Source of the DNA: Rehmannia glutinosa
Taxonomy: Eukaryota > Streptophyta > Magnoliopsida > Lamiales > Orobanchaceae
Direction of reading: 5' to 3'
DNA: 64,000 bases
Assembly (NCBI GenBank): GCA_016081115.2
Contig: CM071931.1
Span: 14,454,284 to 14,518,283, forward strand
Positions within the stretch are counted from its first letter, which is position 1, and every line of letters begins with the position of its first letter. A model generated the notes under the pieces. It saw only the letters and a list, made by a program, of their open reading frames with translations, was not told where the DNA came from and made no database searches. The translations under genes and the position numbers were made by a program. Below are positions 11,213 through 24,504 of the stretch, piece after piece.

Positions 11213-11521
11213 AATTTTTTTCATGTTCTCCATGATTAAATTAATTATTTATATGTGAGAAATGAAGATAAAATATACTAATCAATTGTAATTGAAAACA
11301 ATCAATAAGTTGATTCAGTTTGAAAGAATAGTCGATCACATTTATATATCAAATACAATTTTTTATTTATTAATTTTATATATGTATATTGTTATTCATA
11401 GATAGAATTTTATTTAACAAAATAAAATTTAATTTGAACAAAAAAAAAGAAAAAAGGTTAAAAGTAAAGAGGATTAATATATCCGTCATAGTAAAATTTA
11501 GAAGAAATATAAAAAAATAGC
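11213..11521 (+). other. AT-rich non-coding DNA and unit 1/unit 2 junction
   Basis: It aligns with 16690-16990 of unit 2 and then breaks off at about 11505-11521, where TATAAAAAAATAGC joins the start of unit 2. No feature was recognised besides the junction. Confidence 0.6.
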
Positions 11522-12149
11522 GTGCTTGAGAGATTTTATAAAAAAATCAATTTTTGAATACAAATATACATACATAGTCTTGAATATATTTTCATGATAT
11601 TTTTTTTTTGCTTCATCATTAAAAAAATATTAAAGTGTATTTTTGCCTATTGTTTGTTGCTATTTTGGAATTATTATAAAGTGTGAGAATTTATAAAACT
11701 ATTAAAAAAACGCACATATCACAAAGACAAAACGGATGCCTCACTGAGATATACATGTTAGATAAATGTTTTTATCATGATTTTGATGATTTTGTTCGAT
11801 TTTGATCAAATGTACTTTTAAACCAAAACAATGTCCCTAAATGTTGTCTAAATACTTCCGATCGACTTAAAATGTTTTTACTAATTTTAGTATTTTTTGA
11901 AGTTTATTTTCGATAAAAAATTAGACAACACATTTGTTTCGAGCTCGGCCGGTCGCCCTATAGGGCAACCCGTACTGAGTTGAGTTTTGAAACAGAAAAT
12001 GGGACGTAAGAAAAATGGGGAGAGCGGCCGTCGACCAGGTGGTCGACCGGTGAGGGCGGACAAAGTGGCCGACCCTCGAGTGACCGGTACACAGGAGCGA
12101 TCCATTTGGTTATGTCTTCTCTGCTTCGTATTTTCCTCAACCACGACCG

Positions 12150-13147
12150 GTCGCCCTAAGCCTAAATTTGGATTAAAACCGTTTTGTCTTCAACATTCTT
12201 CATTTTAACTTATTTAGGCCATTTTTCGTCCCATTTGCCAAATTCACACAAATTTCACTCAAAATTTGTTTTCATGCATTCAAATCACAACTTGGACCTT
12301 ATATAGCATGTTTATCATCATCATGGCTCATCTTTTCCAATCAAATGGTAAGAATTTTTCTTCCCTTGCTCAATTGGGTTGAACCTTGAGTTTATGACCC
12401 TCTTGTATATTTTCGATATTTTTGCATATGATCTTGATGAGCTTAATTATTATGTTGTATTGTATGATGTTTGATGTGAATTGGTGATGAATTTTTTGGC
12501 TTGAATCATTTACAAGGGTTATATACAACTTCTTTTAATTTTCAAGCCCACAAAGTGTTTGAGGAAATGTCACAATGAAAATTTCAACTTCTACATGAGT
12601 CTCTTGTTTCCAAATGTCTTCAATACTTATTGAGATCATGTTTTGACAAATAAAATGAGCGTATGAACTCTTCATGACACATTTCTCCCATTTTCCTTGG
12701 ATTTTTAAGTATAAATTGCTCAATGGTTGATAAACCGTCTCTTTTGCGCACTTTGATATAATTGTATGATGTTTTTATCATCCTAACATTCTTTTTGATG
12801 ATTCCAAATTGGGCTTGTTAGCCAAAAGAAGCTAATAAAAGCCCGCAATAAAAGCTATAAGCTATGGCTTCATAAAGCCAAGAATACCTAGTCCATGGCT
12901 TGTATTATGGACTCAATTGCAAAAGATTATAAGCATGGGGGGATTCTTAGCTTATGATGTTCTTATGCATCTTTATATAAGGTTGTTATAGCTTGTCTTC
13001 TAGCTTATGCAATATCTCGTGTTGATATGCTCATAGATAGGGGAGCTTTGTATGAAATGTTTTTAACGGATAATTCACTCGTAAAACCGGAAAATTTACT
13101 TGGTTTCAAAATCGTCCTCGAGAAAATTGTTTTGGTTTGTAATCATC
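12150..13147 (+). other. Interior of the 11756 element, non-coding
   Basis: AT-rich, collinear with 57700-58727. The longest open frames are about 60 residues and have no recognisable domain. Nothing identifies gag or pol. Confidence 0.6.
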
Positions 13148-13160
13148 AAAAGGGGGAGTT
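13148..13160 (+). other. Polypurine tract of the 11756 element
   Basis: AAAAGGGGGAGTT immediately precedes TGTTAG, the start of the second LTR. The same arrangement occurs at 58727-58739. Confidence 0.75.
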
Positions 13161-14319
13161 TGTTAGATAAATGTTTTTATCATGATTTTGATGATTTTGT
13201 TCGATTTTGATCAAATGTGTTTTTAAACCAAAAAATGTCCCTAAATATTGTCTAAATACTTCCGATCGACTTAAAATATTTTTACTAATTTTGGAGTATT
13301 TTTTGGAGTTTATTTTCGATAAAAAATTAGACAACACATTTGTTTCAGCTCGATTGGTCGCCCTATAGGGCAACCCATACCTGAGTTGAGTTTTGAAATA
13401 GAAAATGGGACGTAAGAAAATGAGGAGGCGGTCGATCAAAGGTCGACCAACCAGGCCGACCCCAGGCGGCCGTGCACAGGAGCAACCCATTTGGTTTGTC
13501 TTCTCTGTTTCGTATTTTCCTCAACCCCAACCGGTCATAGTCAAGGGAGACCGGTCGCACCCCCTCCGACCGGTCCCCCTGTGTAAAATTTGCTGAAATT
13601 CAATTTTAATCTTATCTATGCGCAAACGAGTCGCACCCATTGTTTATCAAAGAAACTATCCGTTGCATTTTCAAACAACTTTTCCCTATTTTGTGGGATT
13701 GATTTCTAATGACTCTATTGATGATTTTAAATGGTTTCTTTTGCAGCAAATCACTCCCCAAGGAGGAGCCTATGTCCGGAAATGAAAGCCAAGTCCTCTC
13801 CTATAAATAGAGGCTTCATTCAAGCAACAAGACACAACACTCCATACAAGCAAAGAGCAAACAAGCAAACACTTTCATATATCTTGTTGTATTAGCCTTA
13901 GCACTTTCACTTGCACAAATTTGAGGTCTAGGCTTTAAATTCTTGATTACACTTGTACTCATATTGTATCAATCTTTATTGAGTTGTAATCTTGATTTTG
14001 GTCATCATTCAACACAAGACATCCTTGTGAGTATTCTTGTGGTAAGAATATACTTGGGTGATCTAGGTGATAGGTGTTTGAAGGTTGTGGTAATCTTCAA
14101 AGGTGTTGTAAGAGTATTGTGGTAATCCTTAAGGTGGTGTAAGAGGGTTGTGGTAATCCTCAAGGTGTTGTATTAATTTTGGTAAATTAATAAAACCTTT
14201 TTCTTTTTGAAATCCATCCCGGATATCTTTGGGGTGGTAGTAGATTAGGCCCTAGGTGGGTTAAACTACTATAAATCGGCGTGTGCTATTTACTTTCCGC
14301 ACTTAGCATTTCATCTTTT
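13161..14319 (+). repeat. 3' LTR of the 11756 element (end deleted)
   Basis: It matches 58740-59953 (1.21 kb) until about 14319, where it is joined to hAT sequence at TATAGTGG. The last 80 bp, including the CTAACA terminus, are missing. Confidence 0.72.
13802..13810 (+). promoter_or_regulatory. LTR TATA box
   Basis: TATAAATAG inside TCCTCTCCTATAAATAGAGG, followed by an A/C-rich leader (CAAGACACAACAC). This is a classic plant LTR core promoter, conserved in the copy at 59394. Confidence 0.7.
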
Positions 14320-14323
14320 CCGC

Positions 14324-14820
14324 ACTATAGTGGAACCAACATTTAAAAGCTGTTGGTTCCAAAGTTAAAACCAACGTTTTTTATTTTTCATTTAGTAAAA
14401 ATATGTTAGAAGAAATGTTAAATATTTGTTATAATATTTAAAATCAAATGTTATAAGCATACTACGGAACTTTGATTCCTCAATACTCGATAGTATATAT
14501 AGATAATTCAATACTATTATTAATATTTAAGTACAAAATTTAATTAAATATTAAGTACAAGTCTTTTTCTTCTTCTTTTTTTTTTCTCAGAATCGAAATT
14601 GAAAAATCACTTTAAAAATTAAAAAATTATCAAAAGATAAACAAACGGTTTTCGTTAAAACCGAGCAGGAACTATGGAGGAACAGGTTCCAAACCAAAAA
14701 TGGGAACCGTCGATTTCGATTTTGGAACCAAAATCATGAGGCAACGATTCCGGTTTCAATTTCTCTAGAATGATGAACTAGAACCAACAATCTACTAGGA
14801 ATCAATCGTGGCCACTCCTA
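14324..14820 (+). mobile_element. hAT element remnant, unit 2 copy (5' end deleted)
   Basis: It corresponds to the right three quarters of 8588-9245. It ends GGCCACTCCTA at 14820, followed by GAGTCCATA. The left end was removed by the deletion that also trimmed the LTR element. Confidence 0.75.
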
Positions 14821-14948
14821 GAGTCCATATTGAAAATTTAATTTGGAATTATAATTTATGTGGATGCATGGGCGGTAAGAATGAGTCTCAATTATGTAAT
14901 ATAATGTTAAAATTGAGTATGTGGTGATTATAGTGTGTCCCATTGATT

Positions 14949-15608
14949 GAAGAGCTAGTCTCATGTCGACGGTCTAATGGGACTAATTTGTTAGAGCGGA
15001 TCCAAATATTCAATCCGTCGACCTCACCAACAAAGACGCATAAGTACCAATACCACATCCGCTAGCCACTACTAATACATTTTAGGGGAGTTGCTAATAC
15101 ATTTTAGGAGGACTACTAAAACTTTTCGGAGGGAAAACTAATTTTTTTGAGGTGCTACCAATTATTTTTCAGGATGACTATTGATACTTTTTTGGGGTAG
15201 AACTAATACTTTCATGAGGAACTACTAGTACTTTTTATGAGGAAAATTATTACTTTTCAAGAGGATAATACTAAAATACATTTAATCGGAAAACATAATA
15301 CTTTTAAATAAGACTACTAATATATTTTAGTAGGAATACTAATACTCTTGAGGAAAAATAAATATTTTTCTAGAAGATTCTTGAAAAAAACATTCAAGAT
15401 TACTAATACATTTCATTGTTACTACTAATAATTTTATATTCAAGGGAACTACTAATACTTTTTCGAAGAACTACTAATACTTTTTGGATGCACTATCCCA
15501 AAATATTACAAACATGCCACCGGTGCATGAAATTACGAAAAAAACTCGGTCGGGTTGTATTCGTCTAACAGAAAATACATTGTTAGACGGCCGATAGTAG
15601 TTTTTGTG
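14949..15608 (+). mobile_element. MITE-like segment with ACTAATACTTTT repeats, unit 2
   Basis: The same 660 bp segment as 9372-10031, with TTGATT at 14943-14948 and 15609-15614. The internal tandem repeat spans about 15070-15490. Confidence 0.5.
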
Positions 15609-16620
15609 TTGATTAAATATATGTTTTATAATTTAATAATTTATTATATAGGTATGAGAATTGGGAATAATATATGATTGAGATTAGAAATCCAAAAGTT
15701 GAATTTGGAAACAAATTTCTATTTTTCTTGTAGTGTATAGATACTTTGAGAGATCCCTAGTAGAGCTTGACGAAATTAGGAAACAAATTCAACCCGAGAC
15801 GGAGAATACATGATCGTGTATTTAGGTCGTGCGTTTGGTTTTGCTCTCTATTTTTAGCTCGAACACTTCACACGTTTGTGTACTTTTACATGGGTGGACC
15901 GTGTACTTTGCCCTCGAAGGTCTTCCCTCAAACAAGTCGCACGAGCGTGTAAAATGACACGGGAACATAATACACGACCGTGTGTTTTGTATTTCATCTT
16001 CGTGTATTTGATTGTCTCTTGACATTCCGCATTTTTGTCCAGGATCATCCTTCGACATCTTTTCCTACTAGTAAGGTGGACGTGTGTTGCACGTGAACCA
16101 AATAATTTTATTAATTTAACTCAAATTAAATCTATAAATATGAATCAATTTTTATTATATTTTTGTATTTATAATAAATGTCATTCATGTATTTTTATCT
16201 TAAGAGAAAGTTTGCAAAAACTAAATTTAAAAGTTTGTTAAAACTAAATTTAAACTTATTTGTCAACAAAGTGAAATATATTAAGACTATATTTTGTACT
16301 AAAAATATGATAATTAAATGATATCCCGTTTTGGGCGAGTGTCTACTTATTCTTTACTTAGCTTTGAGATTTTTTGCATTTGTTTTTAATTAGCCATGCA
16401 TTATTGGTTGACGTATGTATATATTTTTTTACTCAATTTTCTAATGTGTGTTATTGTTTAAATCGGTTTGACTACAAGAATCACTTTTTCATTCATCACA
16501 TGTGCCACTTTTATTAAGAACGATGAGAAAGTAAAATTCTATTTTATATTTAGAAGCTTAGCTCCCATACATATTTTGATTCATGTTCTTTTTTTATATT
16601 TAAATACACATCTTAGGAGG
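15609..16620 (+). other. Unit 2 palindrome-rich and AT-rich non-coding segment
   Basis: ACACG/CGTGT palindromes occur at 15805-15985. About 130 bp present in the other units is replaced near 16325 by CCCGTTTTGGGCG. No gene is seen. Confidence 0.6.
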
Positions 16621-16690
16621 GGAGGGATGATGGGAATCAAATCCCACAACTCAATTTGGGATGGAAGTATTTACCACTCGACCATTATCA
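16621..16690 (-). repeat. tRNA-like SINE head or relic, unit 2
   Basis: A-box-like TGGTCGAGTGG on the minus strand at 16684-16674, and the GGGATTTGATTCCC hairpin near 16633. Confidence 0.38.
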
Positions 16691-19600
16691 ATTGTTTTCA
16701 TGTTCTCCATTATTAAATTAATTATTTATATGACAAAAATGAAGATAAAATAGACTAATCAATTGTAATTGAAAACAGTCAATAAATTGATTGATTTGAA
16801 AGAAAATAAAATGGTATATTGTTAATTTTATTTATTAATTTTATATATGTATATTGTTATTCATAGATAGAATTTTATTTAACAAAATAAAATTTAATAT
16901 GAACAAAAAAAAAACAGAAAAAGGTTAAAAGTAAAGAGGATTAAAAATGGTATGTCCGTCATAGTAAAATTTAGAAGAAAAACATGAAAAATGCTATTTA
17001 GATCTTTGTTAATTTAACATTTACGATAAAATCTGGTTGCACTTGAAAAATATATTTTAAAATGCATAACTATGAAAATAACATCTGACTAAAATTTAAA
17101 TTATTAATTTAATAATACATATATATGTACAATACAAAATGTGAGATCAAAATCATAATTATTTTTTTATATATAAAAATTAAAGTATAATGTTTATATC
17201 TTCAAAGAGACTCAAGATTTAAAGGTGACTAAAATCAATTACTTTTGTTAATGAAATAAATATTTAAATTATAATGGACAATTTATTTTCAAAATCATGT
17301 TTATTTTAAGAAGGAATATATTACTTTGATCCATAAATAAACTTTTTGATAATGTTTTTCACTCAAATGTAATGTTGTAGTCGCCGCCAAAAATTCAAAT
17401 ATCAAGTAAGTTTTATACTTCTGTTAGAGTGCAAAAGATCAAAAGATCGGGTCGGGCCGGCCCGACTCGAACCCATCGGGCTTTTCGAAAAAATGGGGAA
17501 TCCGGCCCGTCAAAAACGAAAATTACACTAAAAAAGTCGGGCTTCGGGCTTGCGAAAATCGGGGAAGTCCCGACTTTTTGGGCCTAGAAAAATAGAAGCC
17601 CATTAGAAAACTGGTTGGTCGGCCGGAATTGTGATTCTACTTATTGTGCATAACTTAATACAATACCTTTTAAGTAAAAAGATTGGTATATCAACATATG
17701 GGTTATAATATATGTACTTATGATATAAATGTTAGATTATTATTTTTTTTTTTTTCTTAGTGCATATATATATATAAAATATATATATATACTTCTTTAA
17801 TTTTTCAGGTTTTGATTATTGTTTCTATATTATATTACATTTTTTTGTTAAGTTAGATTATTTCACTACCTAAATAATATAATACATATCTTTTTACCTA
17901 AAATTATATAATTTTTAAGGGTGTATGTAAGTTTTAAGCAAAGCTAAGTATTGTCATACAAGTTAAAATGTCAATATGTGAGTGATATTTCTTCAATATT
18001 TCTTACCATTCTTACAATAGTATATATACATATATACCATTTTAATATATGTTTTATTTAAATTTATTTTAATTTATTATATTAGTTTTTATTTTTTTAA
18101 ATCAAAGTCTATTTATTGATGCGTTTTTATAACCAATAACATCTTATAAGTAATAAATTTAAAATTATAAATAGCAACAATAATTTCAATCTAAATTAAA
18201 GTTTATATTAAAATAGAATAAGATCATTAAAAGTCATATTGACTTTTTATTTAATATCAAAATAAAATACTACAATAAAATAACCAATTTTCTTTTTTTT
18301 TTTAAATCCAAACTTGTTAGACCTTTCATCCTATTAACTAAAAATTTATTACCAAGAAAAATAAAAATAAATTTTAAACATATATTTTCCTGCTCTATAT
18401 ACCTCCATATTAAAATATAAATTATAATTGCATTTCGTTAAGTTTGAGAATAAATATTTATCCTTTTAAGTATCTTTTATAGTTAATTTCATGTTTTTAT
18501 TATCATATTTACTGGCCTTATTTAACAAAAAGAATGTACAATGATATATTATTAAAATTGATAAATGATTCTAAATTATAGGATTTGAAAGTTCAAATGG
18601 TGCATCCATAAAAAAATGCATAAATAAATGTTAAAGAAAAATTAGTTCTCAATTTTCAATTTAGTCTCAAAATTCTTAGTATTAACTGTTTTATATTGTT
18701 ATTGTAATTTTTTTCAGTAAAATTATTTTTCTTTTATTTTTTATTTATTTAGTTTTACAATAGATATATATATATGCCAACCCTTTAAAAAGTAAAAAAT
18801 TATAAATATACAGTTGTGGGTAAAAATTAAACAAATATTACTCATCCCATCCACTTCACTTTGAGATTTAAAATCATTTCATTAATTTCAAACACATAAC
18901 TTTTAGCCAAGTTTATTTTATTTTTAAATTTTAGAGTATGCTCTTATAATATATTTGTTTTGCAAATTTAACTTTACATTGTCACAATCATCGATTTTTT
19001 TTATCGAAAGAATACATGAATAAAATACACTAATAATTGAATCTAAATCATGTTGAACCGTATATCCTTTATTCTTTGGGAAAAACATCATAAAGATTAA
19101 TGAATATATCTTAGAAACAAAATAATATTTATTCAAAATTTTAGTAAAAATTTATATTTAATTTATATATCTTGAAAACTAATTATTTTTTATGGGAAAA
19201 ACATAAAATTCCTTGAAATTTCCAATAGTCGCGAATTTCCATCTTTCCATACCTAAAAAATGTATCATGTACTCCAACCAAAAATAATATTACCTTACAA
19301 TTTAGGGTGTGTGATATATGATAAATTTATTATAGTATGAATATTCTCAACCAATAGTGAAGTTTAGAAAATATATTTTGTCCTCGCTATTTATTTTGAA
19401 TAAAATAATATTAAATATTTTTTTTATTTATTTTTTCTCTTCATTTTCCTGTAAATTTATACTCATTTTTCTTTTTTATGTATTTAATTATTTAGACAAA
19501 TAAAGAAATGTATTATTAATGTGTATTTTACATAGCACTCAACTTTAAATGGCTAAAATTCTCTCATATGAAGTCTGTTATATATGCTTATGACATATGG

Positions 19601-20053
19601 TTGGAAAGCTCTTGATATCTAGTATAATATAAAATAAATATTATCTAAAAAATTAAATTATTTTAAGAATTAAAATTGAAATAAATCATAAAAGTAGGAT
19701 TTGGAATATAAAGAGACACTTGTCAATATTATTAAACAAATAGAATCAAAATCAATGTGAAAAACTACTTAATTATCCTTAAAGCTAACTTTACCATGAG
19801 GATATTTTTAGCAAATCAAAATTTTCAAAAAACCTTAAAACATATTCACACTTTTATAATATGTATAGATAAATCTCCGTTTCCTATAAAAAAATTATAC
19901 AAGTATACGCCGTATCACGCCCAAAAAAAGGAAACCAACCAAAACACACTAAATATTCATGCAAATATATCAATTAAGTACTCAAATAACCCCTCAAATG
20001 CACGTATATTTTGAACTTATCAATTATAGTGGGTCCCATTTGTTTGAATATAT
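16691..20053 (+). other. AT-rich block B of unit 2, no gene
   Basis: Very AT-rich DNA aligned to 45513-48960 in unit 3. It contains a GC-rich island (17424-17640), TA microsatellites near 17765-17795 and 18765-18777, and scattered short inverted repeats. No frame over 90 residues and no conserved protein motif. Confidence 0.65.
17424..17640 (+). repeat. GC-rich island resembling a hAT terminus
   Basis: GTTAGAGTGCAAAAGATC leads into GGGTCGGGCCGGCCCGAC and several GGGCTT/AAGCCC inversions. In unit 3 it opens TAGAGCTGTCAAAAGACC, a form typical of plant hAT ends. No partner terminus was found, so this is either a lone end or a remnant. Confidence 0.35.
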
Positions 20054-23000
20054 TGTCACGCCCCAATCTAGATAAGTAGAATTAAATATAATATTCATCG
20101 GAATACAACTCCGGATAATCATAAAAACTTAAATTCGGCCAGGCCATATCCAAAATATTATACATCACATTACAAATACACAATGGAAGTCTAACATGTA
20201 GTAATATTCCAAATACGATTTAAGTACAAGCTATATAATAAGTTTGAATATCCAAAATATTAATACAAAAGCAATATCCATATAATTCCTAGAAATTATT
20301 CCACCAACTTCAACCTTGACTCGGAAACCCTTCATCGGACTCCTCTATGTCAAATCCACCTGTCTCGAAAATTTTAAAACTCGTGGGGTGAGCTAAACGA
20401 GCTCGGTGGTTGGGGAATAGTGATGATGATATTTTTAAAATTTAATTGAATTAGTTTTCCAATGCTTGAGCAAAGAAATTGAGTTTACATTTTTAAATTT
20501 ACCAATTTAATCTGTACATGTAATGCCATACAAGCAAGCATCGTTCTGAGAAAAAAAAATAATGTTTCGTTAAACCACGCGAGTTTTTCCGAGAGATAGT
20601 TTGGCATTAATAAAGTTTAATAAAATCAAGCGATGACAAGAAATGACAGTAGTAACAATAACGAGCAATTATTGTAACTTTAAATATTTTCTAGACAAGC
20701 GAGTAGAATCATTAAAGAGCAAACAAGAACGAGCAAGCAAGCAAGAACACCGAAGTGTTACGGTCATAATTGAGCTGATCGGGCCACAATTACGCCGTTC
20801 TACCTTATGTCTCCCAAGCAAGAGTTGACCAAGTCACATGCTACCTTATAACTACCCCACATGGCTCGGCGTCTCTTTAGCTAGGACTGTCTCATCCCGA
20901 GAGATCGCCATATTCGGAATATACCAAACCTACGACCCACTTCGCCCCACAGGACACACCGTCCTATAGTGGTGGGATTAGGACCATGGCCGGCCAAATC
21001 AAGACCGCAGCAACATGCTCAATCTCGTTTGACCAAACCATACCGCAAGACAAACAAGCAATACAAAAATCAAATAATGATATGAAAATCGATTTTTATG
21101 TGGCACACATGCTCAAGTCAAGTATAGCAATACACCTAAGAAATTTTAAATACTTCACGTAAAACGAACAAGCAAGTTCAAGATAACACGTGTCAATGTT
21201 AGACAAGTTAGGGATGGCAATGGGGCGGGTCAAAACCTCGCCCTCGCATGAAACCCGCCCGACGGAGTGGTCTAGACCGCATAAACGGGTCCCGGGGCGG
21301 GTCTCGGGTCCAAAATTACAAACCCGCCCGGGTCCGGGGCGGGTCCCGGGTCCTATAGGACCCGCCCCGCTATATGAATTTTTATTATATTTTTAAATAT
21401 ATATTGAGATATTGTTGCATTATTTACTTTTATATTTGAGTGTTTATTGATTTTAATTTGCTACTATAACATCTTGTAATATTCTACTTTGAACATTGAT
21501 TTTGAGTATTAGTTGAGTAATATTGCAACAACCAAAAAAAAATCTTAATAGTAGCTAAATTTAGTTAATTATATAATTAGCTGAATGGAAAAATGTAGTC
21601 AATTTCCACAAAATATTGGGATGATATTAGTCTTTGGATTATCCTAGCTTACAGAAAGGTTGTCCTACTTGAAATGTTGAATAATCTGATTACTTGGCTT
21701 CATCAAACTGAATTCTTTCTTCTATGACATTATGAAGGATGCCATGTGCAGAGGTGAAAGGTAGCAGTAAATGGTAACATATGTATAAAAGTGTGATTGA
21801 ATTATGGCTCAATAAATTAGTAGCTAAATAGTTGTAAAAATCTTAATATTAGCTAATTAGTTGTAAAAAATAATTATAATAAGTTGCATAATTATATTTA
21901 TTTAATTTTGACCTATTGACATTTGATTGATTTTGAAAATTTGACCACAAATACAAAAAAAACAAATTATTATAAATTAAAAAATATATTGGCGGGTCTA
22001 GCGGGTCTAGACCCGTTTGTGGTTTGAGGCGGGGCGGGGCGGGTCCCGGGTCTTAATTTTTCTTGGTGGGGCGGGTCCCGGGTTTGTTTGTCCCAAACCC
22101 GCCTGTTGCCATCCCTAAGACAAGTAAAGTGATTTATAGTCGGAGTTGGAATTTAATCGGGTATTAATAACAAAATACTGAGGAAACTCTAAGTTTAATA
22201 AAACTCATCAATTGCTTTAAAAATTTCATTACAACCCCTAAACATTTCAAATTTAGTATTAGAGTTTAGACTTTAACAATTTGCATAAAAGCCCCTAAAC
22301 GTTTCAAATTTACAACTTGCCTCAACAATACCAAAAATATAAATAATAACTTCAAGTTTATAAACTAACTATAAGTTTACAAGAGTCTAAAAATTTCAGT
22401 TAACGCTCTAGTTTATCATTTTACATACTAGTCCTTAGTTTATTAAAATATTCCATTTTAAACTCTAAACTTTAAATATTTTTTAAATTGGTCCAAACCC
22501 CTAAAAATTTCAGAAAAATATAAAAACAGTTAGAAATAATAAAAATCAGTCCCAAATAAAACAGTTTTCAGTTTTGGGTCCAACTTTTTAGGAATTGTAT
22601 TTAAGCCCCTAGTTTTTACAGAAATCGCCTTTTTGACCTTAACTCCAATTGTTCTTTTCGATTCAACCCAAAAACACTTATACTCTTTCAAGAAAAATCC
22701 ATACAGGTTATAAAAATTTCAGAACAGTGTTTCAAATTTTTGAAATTACAGTTTAGCCCCTAGATTTTTAATAATTGCAAAAATAGCCTCAAATTCAATT
22801 TTCTTTCAATTTCAACCCCAATACATCCAACCATCTCAAAAGTTAGACCAACACCTCAATAACCTTAAAAACAGCCCCATCTTTCAAAACTTTGATGTGA
22901 AGTAATACAAATTTCAATTTTTACGATAAAGTCCTATAAATTCTATTTAAATTCCACAAGAACTATAAATCAATCGAAATTCATATAACCACACACAAGC

Positions 23001-24094
23001 ACCTCCATAAAATTATTTTCATGCTATTTGAAGAATTTAACATGCTTTACAAGAATATAAATGAAATATATCCATTTAACTAAAAGACTTTAAGATTTAT
23101 TTTGCCCACCTTAATAATATTCCCAACTTCTTTCAAGTTTCAATCAACAAGCTAGTTCCAAAACCTCCTCAAGTCAAGTCTTTAACAATACCTACAATAT
23201 TTCTAAATTTCTCATGATTGAACCATAAAAATTTAATAATAGCCATAAAAATCCCAAAACTAATAAAAATTATTTCCAGCTTACCACTATGTCTAAAATT
23301 GAATCTTGATGGACTTTTTCTTCTTCTTCTTCTCCAAAGAATAATTTCTTGATTTCTTTCTCTAAATATGGTAGTGTTTGTTTATGAAATTCTAGGAATT
23401 TTTCTTTTTTTTTCCTTTAAGAAAAGTCATTTAGCAAAATGAAGAAATAAAGAAAAAAAAATGATATCTTTTCTCTACAAAAGTTACGGCCCATAAGGTG
23501 AGAAAAATGAAGGCAAATATTTGATCTTTTTGTTCTACAAAGACTGGTCAACAAGATAGGGAAAAAGAATAATTGGGTGGAAATTTTGATCTATTTTCTT
23601 TCTTCAAGTGAAAGTCAAATGGTAGAAAAACAAAATAGACAAGTCCCTTCAAAACCCCTCAAAATCGGCCAACACCACACCCAAGGATAAGACATGTTGT
23701 CTCATTTTTCACCAAATATGTAATTAGGTAATTTGTGTGGTGAAAATAAGTGCTTCTTCACCATATTTGAAAGATATTTTGATTTAATTAAAACAATTGG
23801 TGAAATGGATGTATGAGATCCATTTTAGTGTAATGGGTAGGTTCATGGATCAAATAAAAGAAATGGATAGTTGATGAAGAATAATGCTTAGTCAAATCCT
23901 AAACAAAAAAAAAATCAATTCTTAATAAATACGACTCTAATTTAAATTATACTAATATTATAAAAGTCTAATATATGTGAGTCGATCTAACTAGGTAATA
24001 AATCAAATGGATCGAATTATAGAATTGCTAACAAAATAAAAAGAATAATATAAAATAAATTCGGAAAATAAACTCAAATATTAAAAAAAAACAT
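20054..24094 (-). mobile_element. Solo LTR of a diverged Ty3-gypsy subfamily, unit 2
   Basis: It starts TGTCACGCCCC on the plus strand, the reverse complement of the GGGGCGTGACA end shared by the Tekay LTRs. It ends AAAAACA(T) near 24094, with TATAT on both sides (20049-20053, 24095-24099). Excluding the 909 bp hAT insert it is about 3.1 kb. Its CG-rich part (20750-21000) and the motif AAGGTGGGC (minus strand, ending 23109) parallel the Tekay LTRs, but the rest is strongly diverged. No internal region follows, so it is a solo LTR. Exact end bases are uncertain. Confidence 0.7.
21209..22117 (+). mobile_element. Non-autonomous hAT element, 909 bp
   Basis: Perfect 12 bp terminal inverted repeats TAGGGATGGCAA / TTGCCATCCCTA (allowing one G/T at the inner end), flanked by the exact 8 bp duplication AGACAAGT (21201-21208 and 22118-22125). 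GC-rich GGCGGGTCCCGGGTC-type subterminal repeats occur at both ends. The AT-rich interior has no transposase frame. It sits inside the solo LTR, so it is younger than it. Confidence 0.9.
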
Positions 24095-24099
24095 TATAT

Positions 24100-24504
24100 G
24101 ATTGAGCTTAGAAAACCTGAAGTTGAAAACTGAATTTTCTAATGAGATTGAGCACAACAAACATTATTTATATATCTCAAATAATAAAAAGTGAGAAAAC
24201 TCCAATGGAAACCATATGACCCCTAAACATCCCTCGTCAAGGTGTTGTCTGATTTGGCCTTTGGGGACTCGGCGCACTTTTCCAATTAACATAGATACTA
24301 AAGTTATCATAAACAACGAGAAACATCCACAAGTTAACTATATAATTACAAAAGTACCTCTATTTCAAAATAACAATTTTGATACTTTTAGTGACATTTT
24401 TATATTTAATACATATTACATTTTTCGATATTTGTTTAATCATCAATAAGGTTGAATTTATCTGAAAAATAAAATAGAAGAGTGGTCAATAAATTTCAAA
24501 ATAA
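24100..24504 (+). other. Block C start, no gene
   Basis: Aligned with 49000-49411. It opens with sequence paralogous to 10060-10130 of block A (ATATGATTGAG and GAAGTTGAA). Otherwise AT-rich, with no feature recognised. Confidence 0.55.

Larger units (their letters stand above)
8374..11521 (+). repeat. Tandem unit 1, truncated remnant
   Basis: The DNA from GCTTCATCATTAAA onward matches the start of units 2, 3 and 4. The left side is interrupted by the Tekay insertion at 8372. The right side stops after the CGTCATAGTAAAATTTAG patch and joins unit 2 directly at 11522 through a short filler. About 7 kb present in unit 3 is therefore missing. No gene is seen in it. Confidence 0.8.
11756..14319 (+). 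mobile_element. Non-autonomous LTR retrotransposon, probably Copia-type, unit 2 copy
   Basis: It starts TGTTAGATAAATG, after ATACA at 11751-11755. About 350 bp of its start recurs as the opening of a full LTR at 13161, directly after the purine tract AAAGGGGGAGTT. The 3' LTR has a TATA box and a Copia-like tail rich in TTTACTTTCCGCAC. The interior 12150-13147 has no coding frame and no pol motif. The final ~80 bp and adjacent host DNA are deleted, so the 3' target duplication is gone. The twin copy at 57363-59953 is complete. Confidence 0.7.
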
